The position numbers and the translations under genes are program-made. A stretch of DNA of 64,000 nucleotides from Chloroflexota bacterium (lineage in GTDB: Bacteria; Chloroflexota; Anaerolineae; Anaerolineales; Anaerolineaceae), in NCBI GenBank assembly GCA_029265085.1, contig JAJUJY010000001.1, positions 1 through 64,000 of the forward strand, in the 5' to 3' direction. Below, piece after piece: positions 53,681-61,480 of the stretch. Under the pieces are notes generated by a model that was not told the origin of the DNA, did no database searches, and saw nothing but the letters and a program-made list of their open reading frames with translations. Position 1 is the first letter of the stretch. Each line of letters opens with the position of its first letter.

Positions 53681-54766
53681 CTAAATGTAGCCCGAAATGA
53701 GGGTAGCCGGGCGAAGATATTTATGTTCATATTTTTGGGCTGTGCCGTAATCCAGCATGATTTTGTCATCAAGCAGTTCCATGACAGAACGCTCCATGTT
53801 CGGGTAGTTTTCCAACAACTCGGTTGTTTCAAGCAAGATAGCATCTGCGCCAGCACCGCTGCCAAACCCGGCAACCAACACCTTTCGCCCCGCCGAACCT
53901 TCATCCAGAATATTGGCCATTGGCAAGAGGCAAGAAGCCGCGCCCAGGTCGCCAATCAATGGGGTTAAGATATGCGTCAATACCGTTTCGCGCACATCCA
54001 ATTTGAGCGGCTGCGAAATAATCATCGGCACAATAAAGCTGTTCTGATGAAGCGCACAGGCGTTTAGATCCTGCGGAGTAATCCCAGTTTTCTGGAACAG
54101 CAATCGAACTGCAGCAGGAACATTATCACTGACGCCCCAGCTGGAGACATACCCGCCCATACCGCCGCCTACCTGGATAAAGCGGTCCCCTTCCACACGG
54201 AAATTATCCGATTGGTCCTGGGCATAAGATGCCGAATCGATCATACGGGCAATCACCTGCTCCTTACCAATGATCATTGCCACAGCAGCCGCCGAAGCGC
54301 CATACTCTGCCAGATGACCTGGGGCAATGTGGCGGTTGATGGTATCAGCCCCAATCGCCAGAGCATAGTCCACCATCCCGCTTTCCACCAGTGCTTGTGC
54401 CGCAATCATGGCAGATGTTCCTGATTTTCCGGCAAATTGCAGGTCAAATGAAATGATCGACTTGGATAATCCTAAAGCCTCAGCAATTACCGTCACTGAC
54501 GCCTTCGTCTGGTACGGATTTGTGCCTGTGCCCAAAATCAGGGCACCAATTGCGTCCGGTGATATCGGCGCACGTTCTAACGCCTGCGTGGCCGCATCAA
54601 TGGCCAAAGTAATCGTATCCTGGTCAGGATAGAGAACTGCGCGTTCCTCATAACCCAACTTTTGGAGCAGCATTTTGTGCGTATTCTGCCAGACCTTGAG
54701 GATTTCATCCGCCGCAATCCGGCAGCGCGGAACCGCTACCCCATAACTGACAATACCAGAGTTCAT
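53681..54766 (-). CDS. Archaeal-type HMG-CoA synthase homologue lacking catalytic Cys and Glu
   Basis: I chose ATG 54766 (GAGGAATTGAT upstream). The 361 residues align along their length, from memory, with archaeal HMG-CoA synthases: start GIVSYGVAVPRCRI, mid PDQDTITLAIDAA, NPYQTKASVTVIAEALG and DYALAIGADT. The archaeal GSES(H)PY motif with the catalytic Glu reads GTGTNPY here (G81). FACKAGT with the catalytic Cys reads FAGKSGT (G113, codon GGA). The His (H240 in ALHQNS) is kept. It therefore cannot use the usual acyl-Cys mechanism and may be a scaffold or a different catalyst. It heads the trio with thiolase and DUF35. Confidence 0.82.
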   Translation of the reverse strand: MNSGIVSYGVAVPRCRIAADEILKVWQNTHKMLLQKLGYEERAVLYPDQDTITLAIDAATQALERAPISPDAIGALILGTGTNPYQTKASVTVIAEALGLSKSIISFDLQFAGKSGTSAMIAAQALVESGMVDYALAIGADTINRHIAPGHLAEYGASAAAVAMIIGKEQVIARMIDSASYAQDQSDNFRVEGDRFIQVGGGMGGYVSSWGVSDNVPAAVRLLFQKTGITPQDLNACALHQNSFIVPMIISQPLKLDVRETVLTHILTPLIGDLGAASCLLPMANILDEGSAGRKVLVAGFGSGAGADAILLETTELLENYPNMERSVMELLDDKIMLDYGTAQKYEHKYLRPATLISGYI

Positions 54767-54788
54767 ATCAATTCCTCGTGTGGATAAA

Positions 54789-56027
54789 TTAGGCTGAAGC
54801 CGATTCCGGTTGGGCTGCGGCAGCAGCCACTGCCTTGCGGTCCGCAAGGAAAGCAGCCAAAGCCATCCCAGCCGCAAAGGTCATAGCGACCGTTACCATA
54901 TAGAAAGGTGCTTTAACTGTACTGGCACTATAAAGGACGCCAGCCAGTAACACACCCACTGCGCTTCCTAAGGAAGTGATGCTTTGGAAAATACCCAAAA
55001 CGGTGCCTTTAATTTCCGGAGCCGCATAGCGGCCAATCAAAGCTGTGCTGCTCGGGGTAAACAACATTGCTCCAACCCCAGCAACTGCCATGAACGGGTA
55101 AATTAAGGATGGATTGGGTAAAAAGGCCAGCGGACCAAAACCAATTGCCACCAGCAGCATACCCAAAAAGACCATCTTGGCCTGCCCAAACTTATCTCCC
55201 AACATGCCGCCTACGGGCTGCAACAATGAAATCACTGAATAGACGACCAATCCCATCATGGCTGTTCCAGGCTTTAGCCCAAATCCAAACACGCCTAAAT
55301 CATCAATATTGGTCAAAACGGCAAGTTGGGCTACACCATAAAAAATGCCCATACCAAAGACCAATAAACTGGTCGTATTGAGCTTCTTTAAAGCAGCCAG
55401 GCCAAGACCAGACCCTTTTGCAGCCTGAGAAACTGGCTTTGGAGCCGCCTTATCCGCACGGCCTTGCAATGCGACAATCCCAATTGAAAAGATCGTGCCA
55501 ACAATACAGGCAATCGAAAGGACTACAAAGGGGCGAGTTACATCATCCGGGGTCAGCAGCCGCGAAGCAATGGTTGGGCCAATTGCTGAACCTAAACCAA
55601 AGCCCAACCCGTACAATCCCATCGCCATGCCTTTCTTTCCGGCGGGAGCGCCATTCAACATGAATGCCTGCACGCCAATGTACAACGCACCGGTACAAAG
55701 CGCTAAAACTGCCCGGTAAATGTACAGCAAATAGTAATTTGAGGCAGAACTCCATAAGAAATAGAATAGCGCAAACACAATAGAAGCGCTGACAAAGGTG
55801 CGGGTAGTACCCCAACGATCTGCCAGACGCCCGCCCACCAAGGGGCCAAACACAGCGAAGACATAGCCAACCGCCAGGATTGTCCCGCTGATGGTTGGAG
55901 CCAGTACATCTGAAACGCCCAAAAAGCGCATATATGCATTATTTAACGGCGCAATGGCGACCGTAGCCGCACGAACAGCCGTCAATAAAATCACAACACC
56001 CAATGCCCGAAGCATAAACTTCTTCAT
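54789..56027 (-). CDS. Major facilitator superfamily transporter
   Basis: A 412-residue carrier with twelve predicted helices. It has the MFS loop motif GRLADRWGTTR after TM2 and GDKFGQ in the second half, and an Ala-rich C-terminal tail. It would export or import a small molecule of the thiolase pathway by proton coupling. It is 22 bp upstream of the HMG-CoA-synthase-like gene, on the same strand. Confidence 0.85.
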   Translation of the reverse strand: MKKFMLRALGVVILLTAVRAATVAIAPLNNAYMRFLGVSDVLAPTISGTILAVGYVFAVFGPLVGGRLADRWGTTRTFVSASIVFALFYFLWSSASNYYLLYIYRAVLALCTGALYIGVQAFMLNGAPAGKKGMAMGLYGLGFGLGSAIGPTIASRLLTPDDVTRPFVVLSIACIVGTIFSIGIVALQGRADKAAPKPVSQAAKGSGLGLAALKKLNTTSLLVFGMGIFYGVAQLAVLTNIDDLGVFGFGLKPGTAMMGLVVYSVISLLQPVGGMLGDKFGQAKMVFLGMLLVAIGFGPLAFLPNPSLIYPFMAVAGVGAMLFTPSSTALIGRYAAPEIKGTVLGIFQSITSLGSAVGVLLAGVLYSASTVKAPFYMVTVAMTFAAGMALAAFLADRKAVAAAAAQPESASA

Positions 56028-56046
56028 ATCAATCCCTCCACCTGAC

Positions 56047-56493
56047 TTATCCCGCAGCGAAACGGGGGCGGAAAATTTCCCAATTCACCAGGGCAATTAC
56101 CATGCCGATGGAGAACAGGATGAAATACATAGGTTCCATGCGGCCTAATGATGTAATCGCACGGGCGACGCTTTCGGCCGTCATAAATACCGCAGTAAAA
56201 CTAACCACGCAGAATGCCAGCAGGATTTTTTGAATCAGGCTGGCCTTTACCGGAATCACCAATAACCAGATGAACAAACCGATTAGGATCGCTGTATGCA
56301 CCAGAGTAAGCGGCATTTTTAATGGACTGCCGTCAAGCAGCGTATTGATCAAGAAAGCAGAACTGCCCCAAAGCGTGATCACTAAGTGCCGCCACCAGCT
56401 CAAACGCAGGTTCAGCGCTTTCTCAAAGTACAACGTATTCCAAACATAAACCACAACGACACCAAACAACAATTCATGCGGTGCGGGTCCCAT
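56047..56493 (-). CDS. Small integral membrane protein (unknown)
   Basis: I chose ATG 56493 (AGGAG 7 nt upstream; the 56517 reading lacks this). The 148-residue protein has four or five hydrophobic helices. It is 19 bp upstream of the MFS gene. No family recognised. A second membrane protein of unknown function (58821-59447) opens the same gene group. Confidence 0.65.
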   Translation of the reverse strand: MGPAPHELLFGVVVVYVWNTLYFEKALNLRLSWWRHLVITLWGSSAFLINTLLDGSPLKMPLTLVHTAILIGLFIWLLVIPVKASLIQKILLAFCVVSFTAVFMTAESVARAITSLGRMEPMYFILFSIGMVIALVNWEIFRPRFAAG

Positions 56494-56601
56494 CGTACTG
56501 CTCCTGTCGATTGTCAAAAAAAAGGGGGGTGACCGTACTCAGCCAGGACAGGGGCTGCACTCCCTGCCCCGGCTATCCCTATATGGAGTGAGGTAATTTA
56601 T

Positions 56602-56934
56602 CTACGCCTGCGGCTTTGGAATGTTCCAGATAGACATGAAGGCAATTCCTTCTGTCATCGGTCCAGAAAAGGTCATCTTCTTGGCGGTTACCAGATTCAT
56701 GGCCTTATTTTTACCGGTGAAGACATCCACAAAATCGGTGTCCTGCATTTTTACCTTGATCTTGGCATCATCTTTGGGGCCTTCAAAAACAGCGATTTTT
56801 TGATCCTGAATCTCTAACCACCAGTGACCGCCAGCAGGCCCATCGATGACCAGTTCGATCACACGATTGTAGCGCTTTGCTTTTTCCGCCAAGAACATTT
56901 CAGGCAAACGAGCAATAATATCTTTGGGTTCCAT
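56602..56934 (-). CDS. SCP2 sterol-carrier-type domain protein
   Basis: A 110-residue single SCP2 domain, with WWLEIQDQKIAVFEGPKDDAKIKVKMQDTDF and the late AMNLVTAKKMTFSGPM. These bind acyl-CoA, sterols or other lipids in a hydrophobic tunnel. Its place with a SCP-x-type thiolase echoes the animal SCP-x fusion of thiolase and SCP2. It is 20 bp from the SDR gene. Confidence 0.82.
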   Translation of the reverse strand: MEPKDIIARLPEMFLAEKAKRYNRVIELVIDGPAGGHWWLEIQDQKIAVFEGPKDDAKIKVKMQDTDFVDVFTGKNKAMNLVTAKKMTFSGPMTEGIAFMSIWNIPKPQA

Positions 56935-56954
56935 TGTTTATCTCCTCTTAAATA

Positions 56955-57707
56955 TTAGCGAGTAGCGATCATGCCCCCGTCCACGACGAGGGTTTCACCA
57001 TGGATATACCGGGCATCATCCGAGGCCAGGAATAAAATCGGCAGGGCAATATCATCAGGTTCGCCCATACGCTTCATCGGAATTTTTTCTTCAAACCAGG
57101 CACGGCGAGTCGCATCAGCAGAAATGCCGCGGGTCAGACCAGTCTTCACCATGCCTGGCGCGACCGCATTAACATTGATGCCGTATTCGGCCAGGTCAAT
57201 CGCCATACCCTGAGTCAGCAGTTTTGCGCCGCCCTTCGAAGCGTTATAAGCAGACTGGCCAAATCCGGCAATGATGGACATGATGCTGGTTACATTGATG
57301 ATTTTTCCGTACATGTTATCAATCATGATCGGCACCACAGCTTTGGAGCAAAGGAAAATGCCCTTGATGTTTACCCCAAGCACACGGTCAAGCTCATCTT
57401 CCGTGGCGACAATGAACGGAGAAACCGGGTTGATCCCAGCATTATTGACCAAAATATGAATCGTACCAAAGGCATCCAGGGTTTGATCCACCAACGTCTC
57501 CACCTGGTCTGCATTGGAGACATCCACTTTGATGGCAATTGCCTTTCCACCCTCCGCGTTAATCTCTGCGGCAACCCGTTCCGCTCCTTCACCGTTCCAA
57601 TCCGCCACGGTAACCGAAGCGCCTTCCCTGGCAAACAATTTGGCAGCTGCTTCACCGATACCAGAGCCGCCGCCGGTTACAATTGCGACCTTATCCTTGA
57701 ATCTCAT
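56955..57707 (-). CDS. Short-chain dehydrogenase/reductase
   Basis: A 250-residue classical SDR: cofactor motif TGGGSGIG, NNAG, the catalytic Ser region NVTSIMSII, and YNASK with Tyr/Lys. It should oxidise a hydroxyl or reduce a keto group with NAD(P). It overlaps the upstream unknown gene by 4 nt (ATGA). A 3-hydroxyacyl-CoA or related substrate would fit the thiolase. Confidence 0.9.
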   Translation of the reverse strand: MRFKDKVAIVTGGGSGIGEAAAKLFAREGASVTVADWNGEGAERVAAEINAEGGKAIAIKVDVSNADQVETLVDQTLDAFGTIHILVNNAGINPVSPFIVATEDELDRVLGVNIKGIFLCSKAVVPIMIDNMYGKIINVTSIMSIIAGFGQSAYNASKGGAKLLTQGMAIDLAEYGINVNAVAPGMVKTGLTRGISADATRRAWFEEKIPMKRMGEPDDIALPILFLASDDARYIHGETLVVDGGMIATR

Positions 57708-58792
57708 TCTGTTTCCTCCGCAAAAATGATTTCGTTGGCTTCCATAAACCGGTCCATTTCATCACCGGCATAATAGACACTCTGGAACAGGCAAGCATCT
57801 GCGCCATACGCCACAGATTGTTTTCGGGTGTATTCCGGGCGCATATCCGGCGGCGTAAAGAGCGCCGCATTTTTCTGCCCATGCGACTCGCAGAATTCAC
57901 AAATAGCCACACTCAGGTGTTCTACTGGATGGCCTAATATTTGCCCGGCTGTAAGGAAGTTGGAATATAACTGGCAGTTTTCCACACGGGAGAGCCGAGC
58001 TTTCAGAATTCCTTCACCGCTGATATCTGCATCCAAAGACCGTAATATTTGATCAGAGAACATTGCATAACGGCCAAGCTGGTATAGCTGATCTTGCTCC
58101 AGACCAAGTTTGCCAAAGGTATCTCGGAAAAATACCTGGGAAACTTTCCAGCCAAACTCTTCGCGGGTGTGAGCAATCATTTCAGCCAGGCCATCCACCC
58201 CTACCTGGTTTATCATTTGCCCCGCAAGGACTGCCTGCCGGTTGAGGTTGAAGTTGTAATTTAACACGCCCCGTAAGGAAAGTGCCATCCATTCCTGCAA
58301 GAGTGCCAGGGAGAAATCCAGCTGCTGGACTGCCAGTTCGGTACGCTGGCTCAAATCCTGGTAGTGCTCCAACCAATCCGCTGGCATCCCCGTTTCCTCT
58401 GGACCATCAGCCGCAATTTCATCTACCAGGGCTGGGTCAAGATAGCCATAGCGTTTTAACAATTCCCTGGCATCAGACAAGAACAGCTCAAACAGCTCTC
58501 GGCTCACTTTTTCCAGATTTGCTTCATCCAATGTGCCAGTGAAATTTGCCCGCAGAGTCTGGTAACGTAGTGCCATCTCACCCTGAACCGCACGGAAATA
58601 CGGCACCCACATCGTCACACCAGGATAGATCGCTTCCGGATCAGAGAAATCTCCCTTTTGAATTTTGGCGAAATCTTCTTGAGCCTTCACAAGATTTCCA
58701 GCCGCTTTCTCCTCATTCGCCTTTTGCAAGCGCTGGTAGGCATCCTGAAAAACCGCTGACCATTTATGAGAATGAAATTCGTTGTAATTCAT
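57704..58792 (-). CDS. Unknown protein with cysteine-rich C-terminus
   Basis: I chose ATG 58792 because AGGAGG precedes it by about 8 nt. The 362-residue soluble protein is largely helical up to about 260. It ends with a Cys/His-bearing segment (VENCQLYSN, AICEFCESHGQK, YGADACLF). The spacing of C..., CxxC...H and G.D.C.F recalls the L-2-amino-thiazoline-4-carboxylic-acid hydrolase family or V4R-type domains, but this is a weak resemblance. It is coupled to the SDR gene by a 4 nt overlap. Function unknown. Confidence 0.6.
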   Translation of the reverse strand: MNYNEFHSHKWSAVFQDAYQRLQKANEEKAAGNLVKAQEDFAKIQKGDFSDPEAIYPGVTMWVPYFRAVQGEMALRYQTLRANFTGTLDEANLEKVSRELFELFLSDARELLKRYGYLDPALVDEIAADGPEETGMPADWLEHYQDLSQRTELAVQQLDFSLALLQEWMALSLRGVLNYNFNLNRQAVLAGQMINQVGVDGLAEMIAHTREEFGWKVSQVFFRDTFGKLGLEQDQLYQLGRYAMFSDQILRSLDADISGEGILKARLSRVENCQLYSNFLTAGQILGHPVEHLSVAICEFCESHGQKNAALFTPPDMRPEYTRKQSVAYGADACLFQSVYYAGDEMDRFMEANEIIFAEETE

Positions 58793-58820
58793 CCACAATC
58801 CTCCTGATTCAAATGAAAAT

Positions 58821-59447
58821 TTATCCTTTGACAACGTACAAAATCACCGTAATCAACATCCAAACCCACACAGCGCACCAAATGCGTTCAGTACGCGTTT
58901 TACAGCGAGCAAAAATCCAATAAAACAGGCCGGCAATACCCAAACCTGCCACAATCGCAAAAATTTTCTCCAGGGTCGTTAAGAACGGAACCATTTCAGC
59001 ATAATGGCGGGGAACTTTTAGCAGCAGATGGGAACCCCAGTTCATATAAAATATCGCCACAAAGAACAGTGCTCCACCGCTCAAGATCTTGCGATAGATC
59101 AAAGTCAGCAAAGGTAAAAAAGCGATCAGGAAAAACCACAAACCGTCATAATTTTCAATAGAAATACCGCCTACCAAGGAAGCCATTTCGGAAGCGGTCC
59201 AGGTGAACATTCCCCCCAAAATACCGTACCATGCACGGCTGACCACTTTCAAACGGTCATCGGTTGCCCGCAAAAGCGAGAAAATGGCCAGGGCTAAACA
59301 CAAAATCCCATATATTCCATACCCTCCAATTCCCAGCAGCTTAAACGGCTTGATTAACAAAATTAAGACCATCATCAACGCCAACAAAAAAACAACTGCT
59401 AGAGGCCCATCGACCCATTTGCTATTTTTGGGATTTGTCTCTTCCAT
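58821..59447 (-). CDS. Integral membrane protein (unknown)
   Basis: I chose ATG 59447 (AGGAG 6 nt upstream). The 208-residue protein has about six hydrophobic helices. It is the first gene of the thiolase/SDR operon, 28 bp ahead of the cysteine-rich unknown gene. No family recognised. Confidence 0.7.
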   Translation of the reverse strand: MEETNPKNSKWVDGPLAVVFLLALMMVLILLIKPFKLLGIGGYGIYGILCLALAIFSLLRATDDRLKVVSRAWYGILGGMFTWTASEMASLVGGISIENYDGLWFFLIAFLPLLTLIYRKILSGGALFFVAIFYMNWGSHLLLKVPRHYAEMVPFLTTLEKIFAIVAGLGIAGLFYWIFARCKTRTERIWCAVWVWMLITVILYVVKG

Positions 59448-59892
59448 CTTGTCTCCTAGGTTGTCGCGAACAGGAACATCAACAGAACCGCTCAGAAGGA
59501 TATGCTTCAAGCGTTTCCATTTACCGGAAATATATAATTTTGGAAAATATATTGGCTGACTATATTCTACAAAACAAGGGCAGTGAAGTCTGGTAAAAAA
59601 CGCTCATCCGCATAGTAAAAAACATCTATGATTTCAGTAAAATTTCATCGTTTCGCATTTTCACTTAATAAGATGTATCCCAGTTTTTTTGCATCCTTCC
59701 AGTATCCAACCCGTTTCATAAAGTTTTCAATACAATTTCATATGAAATTTGACGGCAAATAAGATAAAATAAGTCATGGAATAGACCGTATTTGCATCAA
59801 AAAATAACTAATTAATGGGTATTCCTTGCCACTCGGCTTTTATAGACAACTTTCGCACTGGTATTCAACCGTTCAATCATAAGGAGCGCAAT
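59448..59892. other. Divergent intergenic region between the thiolase operon and the fumarase genes
   Basis: A 445 bp AT-rich stretch without a convincing gene. It must hold promoters in both directions, but I found no clear -35/-10 pair. A perfect palindrome at 59734-59749 is listed separately. Confidence 0.55.
59734..59749. promoter_or_regulatory. 16-bp palindrome upstream of the fumarase genes
   Basis: AATTTCATATGAAATT is a perfect inverted repeat about 144 bp before the ATG, overlapping a TTGACG sequence (59749-59754) that could be a -35. A regulator site is possible. Confidence 0.4.
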
Positions 59893-60765
59893 ATGCCTGA
59901 TTTGACGAAAGAAATTCTGGAATTGATCCGCCTGACCTCCACCAATTTACCAGACGAAATTGAGCGGAAACTTCGCGCCGCATTGGAAAAAGAGGAACCA
60001 GGTTCAGCTGCCCGCGGTGCGCTGGAAACGATCTTGAAAAACGTGGAAATGACCCGTAAAAATTCCACGCCAATCTGCCAGGATACCGGAACCCCGATCT
60101 TTTTTGTTCGCTACCCTGATGGATGGAGCCCGCGCGCTTTGCGGGAGCAAATCAAAGCCGCGGTTGCTGAAGCAACCAGCCTGACCTACTTGCGGCCAAA
60201 TGCGGTTGATTCGCTCAATGGCAAAAATACCGGCAATAATTTGGGCGATCAGCACTTCCCCACCATTCATTTTGAAGATGTGGACGGCGATACCCTGACC
60301 ATTGAGCTGATGCTGAAGGGGGGTGGCTGCGAAAATGTTGGCGCGCAATATTCGCTCCCCAATGATCGCCTGAAGGCTGGTCGAGACCTGGAAGGGGTCC
60401 GGCGAGCCGCTTTAGATGCAGTTCACCAGGCACAAGGCGAGGGCTGTGCACCGGGCTTTTTAGGAATTGCCATTGGCGGGGACCGCGGCACGTCCTATGT
60501 CGCTTCAAAAGAAGCATTATTGCGCAGTGTTGAGGATGTTAACCCGGACCCTGAACTGGCCGCATTGGAAAACCGGATTACCGAGGAAGCCAACCAGCTA
60601 GGGATTGGTCCCATGGGATTTGGTGGTAAGGCAACGGTATTGGGCACCAAAATTACGGCAACTCACCGGCTGCCGGCCTCTTTCTTTGTGACGATTTCTT
60701 ATATGTGTTGGGCTTACCGCCGCCGCAGCATGAAAGTAAAAAATGACGAGGTGACGTATGAATAA
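59893..60765 (+). CDS. Class I fumarase / tartrate dehydratase alpha subunit
   Basis: I chose ATG 59893 because AAGGAG precedes it by 7 nt; the reading from 59815 adds 26 unlikely residues. The 290-residue protein has three Cys in cluster-binding contexts (ICQDTGTP, GGGCENVG and GCAPGFLG) that would hold the [4Fe-4S] cluster. The enzyme interconverts fumarate and malate or dehydrates tartrate. It overlaps the beta-subunit gene by 8 nt, so the two are cotranslated. Confidence 0.88.
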   Translation: MPDLTKEILELIRLTSTNLPDEIERKLRAALEKEEPGSAARGALETILKNVEMTRKNSTPICQDTGTPIFFVRYPDGWSPRALREQIKAAVAEATSLTYLRPNAVDSLNGKNTGNNLGDQHFPTIHFEDVDGDTLTIELMLKGGGCENVGAQYSLPNDRLKAGRDLEGVRRAALDAVHQAQGEGCAPGFLGIAIGGDRGTSYVASKEALLRSVEDVNPDPELAALENRITEEANQLGIGPMGFGGKATVLGTKITATHRLPASFFVTISYMCWAYRRRSMKVKNDEVTYE

Positions 60766-61378
60766 GCAGCTCACCTTCCCCATTTCGGATGAGGATATTA
60801 AATCATTGTATGTTGGTGATACGGTACAGCTTTCCGGCATCATGATCACCGGACGAGACGCAGTCCACAAATGGCTGTCCGATACCTTCATCAAAAAAAC
60901 ACGCCAGCCAGGCGAAGATGACCTCGCGGTGTATCAAGCCATCAAACCGATCTTAAATGGTGGGGCAATTTATCACTGCGGTCCAGTAGTCAGCGGGTTG
61001 GACAGTAAAAATTACCGATTTGTGGCTGCCGGACCAACCACCAGCATCCGCGAAGAACCCTACCAGGGAGATGTGATGCGCCATTTCAATCTTAAAGGCG
61101 TGATTGGCAAGGGAGGAATGGCCGCAAAAACTCTCAAAGCGTGCCAGGAAGTGCCCGGTGTGTATTTTCATGCCATCGGTGGAGCGGCGTCGTTTATCGC
61201 CGAATCGGTTCGAAAAGTCTTAGGGGTTTACAAATTGGAATTTGGTGTACCCGAAGCAATCTGGGTGATTGAAGTGAAGGACTTCCCGGCTGTTGTAACA
61301 ATGGATTCCCATGGAAAAAGCCTGCATGAATCAGTGCGAGACCAATCTCAGGCAGCCCTGGAAACCTTAATTTCCTGA
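60758..61378 (+). CDS. Class I fumarase / tartrate dehydratase beta subunit
   Basis: A 206-residue subunit with DTVQLSGIMITGRDAVHKWL, GAIYHCGPVV, AAGPTTSIRE and GKGGMAAKTL, the standard beta-subunit pattern. Together with the alpha subunit it forms the two-subunit class I hydro-lyase typical of archaea and anaerobes. A strong terminator follows. Confidence 0.88.
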   Translation: MNKQLTFPISDEDIKSLYVGDTVQLSGIMITGRDAVHKWLSDTFIKKTRQPGEDDLAVYQAIKPILNGGAIYHCGPVVSGLDSKNYRFVAAGPTTSIREEPYQGDVMRHFNLKGVIGKGGMAAKTLKACQEVPGVYFHAIGGAASFIAESVRKVLGVYKLEFGVPEAIWVIEVKDFPAVVTMDSHGKSLHESVRDQSQAALETLIS

Positions 61379-61400
61379 CAATTTCCGCCTGCAATATAAA

Positions 61401-61437
61401 ATGGAATCGGAAATTTTTCTCCGATTCCATTTTTTTT
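61401..61437 (+). terminator. Rho-independent terminator of the fumarase operon
   Basis: A perfect 10 bp stem, ATGGAATCGG pairing with CCGATTCCAT, with a 10 nt loop. It is followed by eight T, 22 bp after the stop. Confidence 0.9.
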
Positions 61438-61480
61438 ACGAACTGACGCAAAGCCGCGTTTTTGAATTTTTCAAGACAAT

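Noticed and set aside
56548..56580. GC-rich imperfect hairpin upstream of the small membrane protein gene
   Set aside because: The stem is imperfect and the T-run on the minus strand is about 20 nt away, so I did not call it a terminator.
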